Positions 9,890 through 20,241 of a stretch of 64,000 nucleotides of DNA are shown piece by piece; within the stretch, counting starts at the first letter, position 1, and every line of letters starts with the position of its first letter. The position numbers were made by a program, and so were the translations under genes. The DNA lies in contig VCJN01000731.1 in NCBI GenBank assembly GCA_006384855.1, forward strand, positions 1 to 64,000, written 5' to 3'. Under the pieces are notes generated by a model. That model worked only from the letters and a program-made list of their open reading frames with translations. It ran no database searches and was not told the origin of the DNA. The stretch is from Tetraselmis striata. Its lineage: Eukaryota; Chlorophyta; Chlorodendrophyceae; Chlorodendrales; Chlorodendraceae.

Positions 9890-11914
9890 TGTAAAAATTG
9901 AAATTGAAATTGAAATTTGTTACAACGTCTAGTCCGTTGCATCCACTCGCTCAGACTGAGTTGCTCTTAGGACCTGCTATCTCTAACCACAAGTGGGGAG
10001 CACGAAGTGTTATCACAGCTCAAGCTACCGGCCATCCTCCTATGTTTCCTAGCCCCTCCTCCTCCCAGTGGGCTATAGCTAAGACAGCAGCGCCCCCATG
10101 ATGTCCCTACCTAAGTCAGACCCATCCCATCCGGAGCTCAGCAGGCACGCTTAGGCAGCAAGAGGCGTCCCGCTTGCTGCTAATGAGGTGTGATGGGGGA
10201 GGGGAGCCAACCGGAATAGCTAAATGGTGCTCAGTATTTATGTACGGCTGAGCCGGCTACCTTGGTGGGTGGGGGCTACGATGCCCTCCATCTACTCTAA
10301 TACTTTTTGGGCACAGTATACTGCTTTTAATGGCATGATGACTCCGTCTCGTGCTTGTACCAAGCCTGCGGGTCGGGCGATACACTGTCTACAATACTTG
10401 CAGGGAAAGGGATGGTAAATTCGAAAACATGCATCCGGGCGTATCGACTAGAAACGTCCGTAGTTCTTGAGTGGCGGCGCTGATAGTCGCAGGCGTGCGT
10501 CCGGCTTGGGGTCGGGTGCCTTGCCGGCGGAAGGTATCCGTAGACGGCCCACCTGCAGTTGCAAGGGGTTCGTCCGGCGCGGGGGGCCGACGGGGGCGGC
10601 GAGCCTCTGCCGCGAGCTGGGCCAGGCGGGACGCATGGGCTGGTGAACTGGTTCTGTAGGATTGCTCGAGGGGGGCGGTGGCCTCCGAGGCCTCTCCCGT
10701 CGCGGTGGGGGCATGGGTTGCGGCCGGTGGAGACGACTCGGGGTGCGGGGCTGGATCGACGCTTGTCGCCGTCTACTCGACTGCCGGTGGCGAGTCGTCG
10801 CCGTCCATCTCCGTGGCTTGAGGGGTTGCCGCGGCCGGGAGGTGGGCCGCTTGTAGCTGGGTAGTTGGTGGTGGCTAGAGCTCTTGGGGGAGCTGGCCAT
10901 GGTGCATCGCCGACTGGTCGGCTGTAGGCGGCGCCGGTTGGTGAGCAGTCGCGATCTTCTCCCGCCCATTTAGGTGCGTGATACTGGCTGCTACGAGTTT
11001 CGCGTCGGATCCCGTGTTAGTGGCGAGTCCGGCTCTGCTCACCCTTGCTGGAGCGGCGGCAGCCGGTATAGGGGCGCGTCGGGTCACCGCTTGGACGTCG
11101 TGAGTTGATGTGTATACCCCGAGCTTGAGCCCGAGGGCACGGATCGGGTTCTGGAACACACGGCTGCGGCGCATGTCGACCCCCGTCGCACGTTGCGGGT
11201 CGCCAGATTGCTGAATAGCAAGGCGACTTGCGTGGCACAGTCGGTATCAAGGGGAAGATCGATTGGGGGCTGGCGGGACTGGCGGCTCGAAACGCGGAGA
11301 AGGCGGCGGACAGCAGGTGGGAGGCGGGTGTATGTGAAGTTTTTCGCGGCAATGGTTGATGGGTCTTGAGAGGTTCGGCTCTGCCGCTGCGCGGCGCATC
11401 GATAGTGGCGCCGACCTCGGCCGCCTGATGCTCCTCGGGTATGTTGATGTTGATGTTGGCTGTTGAAATAGTCTCCTATGGAGCCTGCTCTTCACGCCTC
11501 TGTGGGCGCTGGCCGGGAGTTGGCATGGGGCGGGCAACAAGTGGAAGTATGTTGCCTGCGATTTGTTCCGCAGCGATGGCGGTTCCGATCTTGGGGTTGG
11601 GTCTTGCAGCCGCGCGGCGCATCGAGAGCGGCGCCGACTGCGGCCTTATGTTGCTCCTCGGATATGTTGATCTCCATGGTGATTGTAGTGATGTTCTCCT
11701 GTCATTGCAGCCTGCTCTTCACGCACGCCGTTGTGGGCGCTGGCCGGCAGTTGGCATGGTGGTGGGTCGTCCGGTCCACCGTTTCACGGGCGGTCCACCG
11801 TTTCACAGGAGTACACTACTATCATCACCAGTAGAGCCGCGCCGGCTCGCCCGGATTTAGTACATATGCAGTACTTCGCCCGGTGTTAAGGGCCGGCTGG
11901 AAAGTGAGAAGTTC
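9890..11914 (-). mobile_element. Retrotransposon-like insertion with 8-bp target duplication
   Basis: The insert is flanked by CAATAATA at 9882-9889 and 11915-11922. The uninterrupted left arm has the word once, so the empty site is visible in the same window. On the minus strand the insert ends in a (CAATTT)n-like simple tail, as non-LTR elements do, and it has no terminal inverted repeat. It contains Pro/Arg/Ser-rich minus-strand ORFs (10448-10969, 10875-11174, 11247-11540) that may be frame-shifted pieces of a gag-like ORF, but no reverse transcriptase was seen. It is either a non-autonomous element or a truncated one. Confidence 0.65.
11384..11770. repeat. ~220-bp imperfect tandem duplication inside the 9.9-11.9 kb insert
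   Basis: The blocks at about 11384-11545 and 11606-11770 share CGCGGCGCATCGA, GCTCCTCGG, TATGTTGAT, GCCTGCTCTTCACGC and GTGGGCGCTGGCCGG. They lie near the minus-strand 5' end of the insertion, where LINEs often carry tandem promoter units. That role is an inference. Confidence 0.75.
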
Positions 11915-11971
11915 CAATAATACATAACATAGGTGGCTGCTCATTACCTGATCATCTGCCTAGGCACAGCA

Positions 11972-14900
11972 TCAGCATCGGACCTTTGCCGCCGCCCCCT
12001 GCCAACAGTGTTGATGACCTATGTCGTCCATGTGTATGTCACCATTCTGCCATGCGCAATGCTGGGTGGGAAGACAAGGTCCTGCTGGAAGAATGCTGGA
12101 AGACATCGCGTTGTCTCTGCGGTGGCGCTCGGCGACAACGAAATAACTTACCTCGACCGGCATGATCTCCTGGAACATGTCTTGACTATCGGCCTCTACA
12201 TAGCCGGTTGGCATGAATGCCAGGTCCTTCCGCTGTTGAGTAGTTTGGCGGATGTACAAGTCCGCCGGCACGAGCCCTGCACCCTAATTCTCCCATCGCT
12301 GGGCGATGAGCACCCACGCGTTGCCTTTCGGCAGACGGTTGTAGGCACGGAAGCAATACACCGTGTAGGACTATTGGTCGGGCGTCAAGGCCTTCATTCG
12401 GCCATAGAAAGTTAGCCTATGGGGGGGAGTGACAAAATCAAAATGATGGATGTAAGACACACAGACCACCCTGGCAAACAGGGATGCCAACAACACTTAC
12501 TTGATGTTGGTTGTATCCTCCCTGATGTCTTGCACCTTCAGCCCGTCTGGGCCAAACTCCTCCACATAAGTCTTGAAGAGAGCAACGGTGTGTGCGTGGA
12601 CATCAACCTCCTCCTTGCAGAACTCTTCCTGCCTCCTTGCTAACTGTCCCCCCAACAGCACTCAAAGCTGCGTGTGCCTTATTTTCGCCGTTGTTGATTT
12701 ACCCCGATCCCCGCGCATGCTAATGACCATGTCATTGTAAAGCAGCTCAAAGTCCTCTAGCCTCATCTGCAAAGCAACATTGTGGCCAATGAGACAAATG
12801 ACAACAAAAGGGCAGCGGGACTGGGGCGGGGGGCTTTGGGGGGGGGGGGGGGGGGGCGCACCTACTTCATGACCCCCACATCGAAAACCCTTTCTACGTC
12901 CTTGCTGCACTTGCCAACAATTACCTTTCGGAAGTACCTCACCTGCACGCAGCAAGCAATTATTTGATATCAATGACCACATGACATCACGCACATAGGC
13001 AGCAAAAGGGGGGGGGGGGGGGGGCTCACCCCCCTCTCGAGGAACATCTCGACATATTTCCCGGGCTGTGCAGCCCCGTGCCTTCTCCTTAGATGCCAAC
13101 ATGCACACAAGCACATGCAGGTTGCTGCACATCAAGCGCAAGTCCCCGCAGAGATGTTCGCATATCTTCGCGAGGCGCATCAGGTTGGCTGCGCCATCAA
13201 GGCGACGGTTGTCGATGGCGTTGTCCGTCTCAAGTATCCGCCCAAGAAGCGACGCCTCTGTCTCACTAGGCTCGCATATGTTGCCGCATGTTCCTCCTTT
13301 AGGTAATGATGGCATACAACAGTTAGGCACATGAAAGCGGTGTGCCAGTGCTTCGACAGCTTCTTCAAGAGATCACTGCGCACAACACGGCAACATGCAT
13401 GTGCAGTTAGTGGTCCGCATCACGCACGGTGATCCACAAAGGAGAAAAAAGCAAATTTTAGAAGGGTTTGGGGGGCCGCACTCCATGGCCGAGTGCGAGT
13501 ATGTAAGGATGAAGTCTTTAAAGCTCTCCGCTGTCCAGTTCGGAAACATGGAAGAGCCGCCCATGATGATGATGGGAGGCCACCCTTAGTCATTGGTCAC
13601 CTTGATGTTTTTCACGCGCTGATCGTATATCAGCATGGTGCGCCGCAAACGAAGCAGCCACATGTAAGTCGCCGGACTACAACACTGTATTGACAAGAAT
13701 AACACGCATGCCAGGCAAGGGCGTCACACCCGATAGAAATTCTGGAACTTCTTCATGGCGCTGCCATGGCCACGGGACCGCACATGCACCTCCCCCATCC
13801 TGAGCAAAAACGTCTTCAACACCCCAGCAGGAGGGCATGATGTAACGGCAGAGCGTGGGAGTTCACGATACTGAATGTGGCGCCCAGAATGTCATATGCA
13901 TCATGCACATGTGCGGAGCCAGTGAGTCCCTTGGGCAGCTTGCCAGCGGCGGAGGCGCGCTGGAGCGCCTCCAGCTCGGTGTGCGTGAGGAGGGAGCCAT
14001 CCGCGCCGGCAAAGCATGACTGGACGCATTTGTCGTCCGGGGTCTCGCATGACCTCCGTGATGCACCGCTTCTGCGATTTGCCCTCCTGCCGCGCACATG
14101 TATCCCTCACTCCGTTCCCCGGGGGCAGAACATGGTCGAACGCTTGATGCCATAGTGTTTTTGCGGCGGCTGCAAAGTACCCCAAGAAGCGCACAGCTCC
14201 GTCGAAGTGGATGCCCCGGAAGAGGCACCACGTGCATGCAAAGAAAGCCGCGTGGTAGCCCCTGCCAGTCAGCTTGAATATGGCAGGATAGTCATTGCGA
14301 AGCGCTTCAAGGAAAACTTTACTGCGGCCTGCGGGTTGTGAGGGGGGTTCTAGAAGTCTGCATTTGCACAAGACACACATACGTTGGACGAGTGTATTTC
14401 GTAATACTATATGTTATATATGTCATACCGTTCAGCATGAGAGAGCACTTTATTATTAGCAGATCTTGCACAAAAACGGAGAAAGTCGGGGGGGGGGGGG
14501 GGTACAATCGGTAGTTGGCGGTGCATTAGCACCTGACGACCATGGCGCGGCATAGCGCCGACCAAACGGAAGGGGCTCCTTATGTGATTGCTTCATCGCA
14601 GCGAAGGTTTCCTTCAAAAATATCCCAGTGTTGGGCGCTTCATGCGGCCCGGGCAGCGCAATCAGGATTTCAGAATTGGACGCTCCAGCTGCACAGTGCA
14701 TGTCAGCAAAGTGGCATGGTAACACCATGGATACATATTCAGTTAAAGTTAGCCCTGCAATCAAAGCACGGGGCATCAACACAGTCACATGCACGCATAC
14801 ATATAATATGGCCTTACCGCGGGACATTGGCTACCCGTGACACATACACAGTCGCGGAGTGATGCTTGAACTTTATGAGCTGGACCTTGTCGATCCAACG

Positions 14901-17011
14901 TCCATGATGAGATTTGCCGCGTCGGCTATGGCTCCGCCAGTTGCCTCCTTCAACTGCCTGCCGAAGTCCGAGTTCAGGAACGCGTTTTTGGATAGATCTT
15001 GCATGTACGGCTGGTGAGCGGCGGAGTCGGGCCGCCGCAGCAATCGCCGCAGGATCTCTATCATGCCGAAGTCGAAGTAGATGCCATCAGTTAACCGAGG
15101 ATAATCTTCCTATTCTTCCGAACCTTAACGAAACGCGGGGCTTCGCACTCAAGGCAGGAGGCGACGCTTGGCTCATCGGCTGCGAGTTGCATCCGTAACA
15201 ACGTAACATTTAGTCAGCCGACAATGTGACAATGATAAGAGCATGCATTGCGAGAGAAGTAATGGTGGGGAGTCGAAGAGCATGATGGGCAAGAATTCTC
15301 GCCGCTGTCGTGCAGCCTCCATCGGCCCTCATGCGTGGGAAAACTGTACTCGGGGTCAGACATCCTGTCGATGTCAGCGGGCGGCGGATAAACGTACTGC
15401 CAGCAGCTCCTACACCAATGCCTCTCGAATCGAGGGATGTCGTTGTCGATGCCTAACGCCTTCAGCGACGCTGGCTCTGTCTTCAGAAACCTCTCGTGTC
15501 CTAAGGCGGTGTGTAGAATGTAGAATATCTCATCATACGCAACGGTGGGCAGCTCGTATTAGTCGGCTTTGACGCCTAGAACGTCGACAAGTACACCCCC
15601 GATGCTCGATCTCTTGGGGGGCTTATTGCCAATCGGCTCGTGACTGAAGCCCTCGGGTAGCTCGCGGTTGTTATCGGGGTCCTTATCCGTACCATTGCCA
15701 CCTGATACCGGCAAAACACACGTCGTTAGTGTAGGCAGGCAAGGGCGGTGGAAGCCAGGTAGGGTGCAAGCAGTTTCAGCGCGCAGTTGGATGTTGACGA
15801 GCACTACTACGCCGAAGACGGCGCCTACCTCTTCGGCACCGCCTTCCTACGTCGCTGCCTCGGGTTGCTGCCGTTGTTCTCCCTCTTGCACCTCGTCTTC
15901 CTCCTTTGCCGGCTCCTCATCCGTCATATCACCGCCGCTGCCGCTCAAGCTTGATAGAAACCCTGCCGGTTTGCCTTCTTGCAGCAGACCATAGTCCTCC
16001 CAGAAATTGTCGTCGAGTAGCCCACTAGCACGATCCGGCTCGCCCATCGCACCCGCGTTAGCAGCCACAACCGGACCGTCCGGAACCGGTTCCTCCTCCC
16101 CGTTGCTACTGAGGTCTTTCCGGTTGCCGGAAGCGTTATCGACGTCCATAGGGGCCGGCGTCTCCTCCGAGCCTCCACCGTCCAAGGTAAACCACCGAGG
16201 AAATATTTGGTCGCGAACGGCTGACAGTTGCATCACGCGTGTGTTGTAAAATGGGCCACGGGGAAAGCACATAATAAGGCGATGTCATCTACTGGCGGGT
16301 CGAAGGTTTAAGTGGTTGGGAGGCGGTCGTGAAGCAGTATGCCAGCAATGGGGCTTGGGCGAGGCACAAATGGGGCATTATCGTCCGTCGTGATGCCGCA
16401 CCCTAACCTTGTCGTTGGGAAGCGTCGCAGTGATGGCCGGCTCGTTATGGTTTGACATGAACCGAACACCAACCCATCGGCCGACGTCATTCCTCTGGTC
16501 AAGAACGCTGCGTTGGGTTGCAGTTCGGGTTCGGCGCACACGAGGGAGTGTCGGTGCGGCGGGGGCAGACTCAGGGGGGGAGTGGTTCGAGCGACGCTGC
16601 TGGCTCATCGAGTGCTTGCGACGGCGAAGAGCCCACTGTTTTTTTCATCTGAGAAAAGGGGGGGAGTGGGGGGGGGGGGGGGGGGGGTGAACGTTCCGTT
16701 GATGGGTGCTATGCATTCATGCGTGCACTTCATACATTTATTGCGGGCCTACGTGTCGGCACTAACGAGCACTTGCCAGTAAGCGGGCTTGCTCTGCCGA
16801 GCAAGCATTTTTTCGCCGCAGATTTGAGATGGCGCTCTGTGAAGTGGCGGTTGGTCCCGCTTAGTGTCTTCTTGCACACACGGCACCGCACCCCAACGAC
16901 CTTGCCATGTGCATCCTTGCTATGTCGAAAAATTGTTCTCGAAGCGACTCCTCGCTGGCCGCCGCGAGGCATCGCACGGGGGACTGCCTCGAAGCCAGTC
17001 GCGGGCAGCAT
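11972..17011 (-). CDS. Tnp2/Transposase_21-like transposase gene, multi-exon, probably degraded
   Basis: Coding pieces follow one another on the minus strand. 16730-17011 starts MLPATGFEAV and has a BED-like zinc finger (CRVCKKTLSG, then H and RH). 15847-16272 is an acidic linker. 15240-15550 is open from stop to stop, with LPTVAYDEIFYILHTALGHE and a Cys pair region (CRSCW, then CPSC). 14873-15080 has YFDFGMIEILRRLLRRP. 14456-14827 has ILIALPGPHEAPNTGIFL, a pattern typical of Transposase_21. 14140-14380 has DYPAIFKLTGRGYHAAFFAC followed by TWC. 13816-14097, 13373-13690 and 12662-13330 continue with DFPNWTAESFK-like and RLAKICEHLCGDLRLM text. 11972-12271 is near the C-terminus. Not every intron could be fixed, and poly-C tracts (sense) sit in several. 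The ALPGP and DxPA...C..C layout is the basis for the family call. Confidence 0.6.
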
Positions 17012-17392
17012 GTGGGAAGATGGAAATCATGAGCGGCACCTCATATCCGTCCGACGCACTGATTGATGCATCAGTACCGGCACGGTACCGGTACTCACAC
17101 CGCGTCAGTTGCTGGCCGACTGTCAGCGCTCTCATCGCGCTGTGGTGTAGCAAGTACAAGTACTCGAGGAGCGAAGTGCGCAAGGGGCTAATATCACGTA
17201 CCGTTAGCGTACGGGTACTGCCATGGCAGTCATGGCTCGGCGCGGGTACTCGCGACCACCGCCGGACGGGCAAAGATATGCCGATTGGATGCTGATGTAG
17301 GCGCGAATTAGGCGCGGTTAGGTGCGGGGTAATGCGGAATACATAAATCGTACAGTAAAATTGAGTACGGATGCCGTACAAGTACCGTGTTA

Positions 17393-17425
17393 GGCGCGGT
17401 AAGGCGGACCCAGTTTCGACGAGTC
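17393..17425. repeat. TTTCGACGAGT motif, copy 2
   Basis: Near-identical to 9110-9142 over about 30 bp, and likewise preceded by a few hundred bases rich in GTAC and TACTCG words and GCGCGGTTAGG. The two sites bracket the Tnp2-like gene and its 3' region. Confidence 0.6.
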
Positions 17426-17510
17426 TAGCCCATGGCGGCACGGTGCTTTTGCTTCAAAATCCGCAAGTGACGAGGGTGACGACCTCGCAGGGCTAGAGCT
17501 ATTGCAGACA

Positions 17511-17696
17511 ACATAACATGGTTACGAGGAGGTTCGACAGGTCAACCGGCGGGTGCCCGGTATGTTTCCACTACAATCCGACATTTCGAACGACATCCTC
17601 AAGCTTGATGACTGGCCTTTGCCAGCCAAGGAGGCGTACCTTTGGATGGCGTGCTTCGGGGCTCACACCGCTCCCATGTTCGTGGCCCTCGACTAG
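17511..17696 (+). CDS. Coding-like remnant of unknown family, ~60 aa
   Basis: The frame from about 17517 to the TAG at 17694 is open and reads GYEEVRQVNRRVPGMFPLQS, later DDWPLPAKEAYLWMACFGAH. Composition is protein-like, unlike its neighbours. No start, splice partner or family is recognised. Probably a fragment of a decayed element. Confidence 0.25.
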
Positions 17697-18029
17697 TTAC
17701 TGCCCTACATCTCCGCCCTACTTCACGCGTGCTCGTAATCACGCCGAGGTCATCGACAAGGCGTCCCCTTTTCGTCTGGCTTTCCTCCGGAAGCTTGTAG
17801 CTACTAGAGCTACGGTAGCCACTGCGCGAGCCTGAGATGCCGAGCGCAAACGCAAAAGGTGGCTGTCTAGCCGAAGGGGACCCGCTATATGAAAATAGCA
17901 GTCGGTGCGGCACGTCGTGCGTCGCCAATATTACGTCAATAGTACGTCCGCGGCCTCAACAATACTAGGGCTGCCAATAAACCCTAATAAATTCAATGTA
18001 AGCATATATATATAACAGCCGGGGTCGGC

Positions 18030-18300
18030 CCTCGCGAAATCTAGTCGCGAGCCCTTTGCGAACTCTTCGCGAACTCCCACTTCGCGAGCACGACTTCGCG
18101 ATATTTTGTGACTTGCCCATATTGTCGCTAACTTCCAATTCGCAGAATTTCAGTTCCCAAAATGCTCGAATCTAGAACAGTTCGCGAACAGTTCGCGAAA
18201 TGTTTTCGCGAGTGCGTTCGCGATTCGAATAGCGCGAACAGTTCGCGAATTCCATACGCGAACTGTCCTAATGTTCACTTCGCGAGCGTAGCGTACGAGT
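18030..18300. repeat. TTCGCGA-rich patch
   Basis: About a dozen copies of TCGCGA or close variants (TTCGCGAA, TTCGCGAG, GTTCGCGAACAGTTCGCGA) lie in 270 bp. A sparser set recurs at 19450-19590 (GTTCGCGAAT, CTCGCGAG, GCTCGCGATA). The sites may be subterminal repeats of one element or a dense protein-binding or methylation target. Confidence 0.75.
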
Positions 18301-18386
18301 CGAGGCGCGGCGCTGCCGGCGATGCAGGAGCGCAGATGCTGTGCATCATCGTTACTGCGGCGCAACTGCATCGGTGGTACACTAGT

Positions 18387-18762
18387 GCCTCGATCGGATA
18401 TGTGGTATTCGTAATATAATCACATTCTTGTGCATAACCATGGTGTAGGCGGATAGTACGCCTACCCTGGTGTATGCCGATAGTACAACTTAGATGTTTT
18501 TACATCAGCGATACTAATCGCAAGTCGCGACTATTTAGGCGCGTCTCGTATACGCGTTGTGCGCTGTTAGAGCACTCGTTACTTGCCGGCCCTCGATCCT
18601 GCCCGGCATCAGATGCGCCAGAACACGACTCATAAACCCTCCACGTCGTCACTATGGAACACGCCATGGCCTTGCTAGGTGGTGGCTTCGTTTACTCTGT
18701 GCGGCATCACAGTAGACAGATAACCACGACAGTAGTTACGTAACCACATATCCGATCGAGGC
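18387..18762. mobile_element. MITE-like element with 20-bp perfect terminal inverted repeats
   Basis: The left end GCCTCGATCGGATATGTGGT (18387-18406) is exactly reversed at 18743-18762. The 376-bp interior has no ORF. No clear target duplication was seen next to the ends, so the true ends may lie slightly outside. Confidence 0.6.
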
Positions 18763-19990
18763 CCGCCCGACTACAAGACTATTCTTTAGTAGTTAGTATT
18801 ACTGACATTTACCGTAGTCGTCGACCGAGGCGGAGCACAACAAGCTGGCGGCGGGCCGGGCGTCTTCCGCCCCAGTGCAGGTGTTCACCGGTACTACCGA
18901 TTTGTGGTTGATGAGGACCGCGGCCGCCTCGGGAAATCCGCTTTAACGGTGGTCTACATCTTTGCGGTGGTACTTGCTGTGCGCAACATCCCTGGCGGTC
19001 CAGGAAGGACCCTGGCGGTCCGGGAAGGACCTTCCGCCCCGACTTCATGCTTCCTTTGTGGTCCCTCCGTCCAGGCTCTTTGGAACTTTGTTGCCAGCCC
19101 GCCCGCCGAGTGCCGCCGTCACCTGTCGCGCATGTGGCGAGGGTTGTTGCATCGAGTCTCTATCTGCTTGCGTACATGGTAACTTGGGCGGCATTCTCTC
19201 TGCCGGAGTGCAGACGGCCAAGTCCGATGCGTCTGCCCGTGCTCATTCGCATCCTCTTATGGTGCTGCTTCCACCGTGCAAGTGCGGTAGTGGACGTTTC
19301 CTATTGCCTTTTCGGGTGGTTTCATGATCGCCTTTTGCAGCTAGCTCATGGAACTAAAAACTGTAGTCGTCATCGTACGGACTACGACCACAACGTATTT
19401 TTCCGCGGCCTTTGGCCGCGATAACACCATACGGTAGTGATGACTCGTTGTGTTCGCGAATCTTTCGCAAATTCACTCGCGAGTTCTCGCCTGGTAGTTT
19501 AGTCTCAGCTACTCGCGGTGCAGTTTGCGCTTCCCCGAAGCGAGTTATTGGCCAATTGTATTTGCGAACAGAGCTCGCGATATCCCAAAACCGAGTTTAC
19601 TACTACCGGTTGATGCCCGGTCGATGCATTAAAAATAGCCCTGCTGGCTTCTGCTGGGTGCGAATGCGGCAACGGTCTAGCTCATGGCTATGCCAGATGG
19701 CGAGCTACGACTGCAGTTGGCTTGCTTACGAGGGGCTAAAGTGCTGGGGCGGCTTCGGCCGATGACACGGGGCGAACTATACTGTACAGTACTTTTACCC
19801 CAAAACCGCAAGGTCCTAGGGCCGACCCCTGATACTATGTAGCGACCATTAATCCTTAATCCGCGTAGTAATCATCCAATAAAATATCCGCCGTCTTTGT
19901 TCCTGTACCGGTACAGGTTCGGGTGGCCCGTAGCTTTCCTTATGGATTTCTGCATGGATTTCTTGATTGCTGCAGCGCTGCAACATTCAC
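18763..19990. other. Non-coding stretch between the small element and the 20-kb gene
   Basis: This holds a small direct repeat (CCTGGCGGTCC(A/G)GGAAGGACC, twice at 19000-19035), the second TCGCGA patch at 19450-19590 and no supportable gene. Open frames at 18962-19424 overlap in all three phases and have no family resemblance. Confidence 0.5.
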
Positions 19991-20001
19991 CGGATCTAAT
20001 C

Positions 20002-20013
20002 ACAATATATATA
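20002..20013 (+). promoter_or_regulatory. Possible TATA region of the 20.2-kb gene
   Basis: CAATATATATACACC lies about 235 bp before the chosen ATG at 20242 and 67 bp before another in-context ATG at 20070. It is the only strong TATA-like word just upstream of this gene. Confidence 0.35.
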
Positions 20014-20241
20014 CACCTGCTGTAATACGGGTATTAATCGTCACGTCGTCATCCGCCTCGCCCGCCGCGATGGGCCGCGCACATCCTCAGCTCGTCCGCG
20101 CGCTGCTGTCGACGCCCACTACCAAGTTTTCGTCACCGGTCTGTTCACCTCAGCACCGTGCCGACACCGCCAGGGCTTAGCCTTTGCCACATACGCAAGC
20201 TACCCTTTCGACTTACGCACACATCAAAAGGAAGGTCCACC

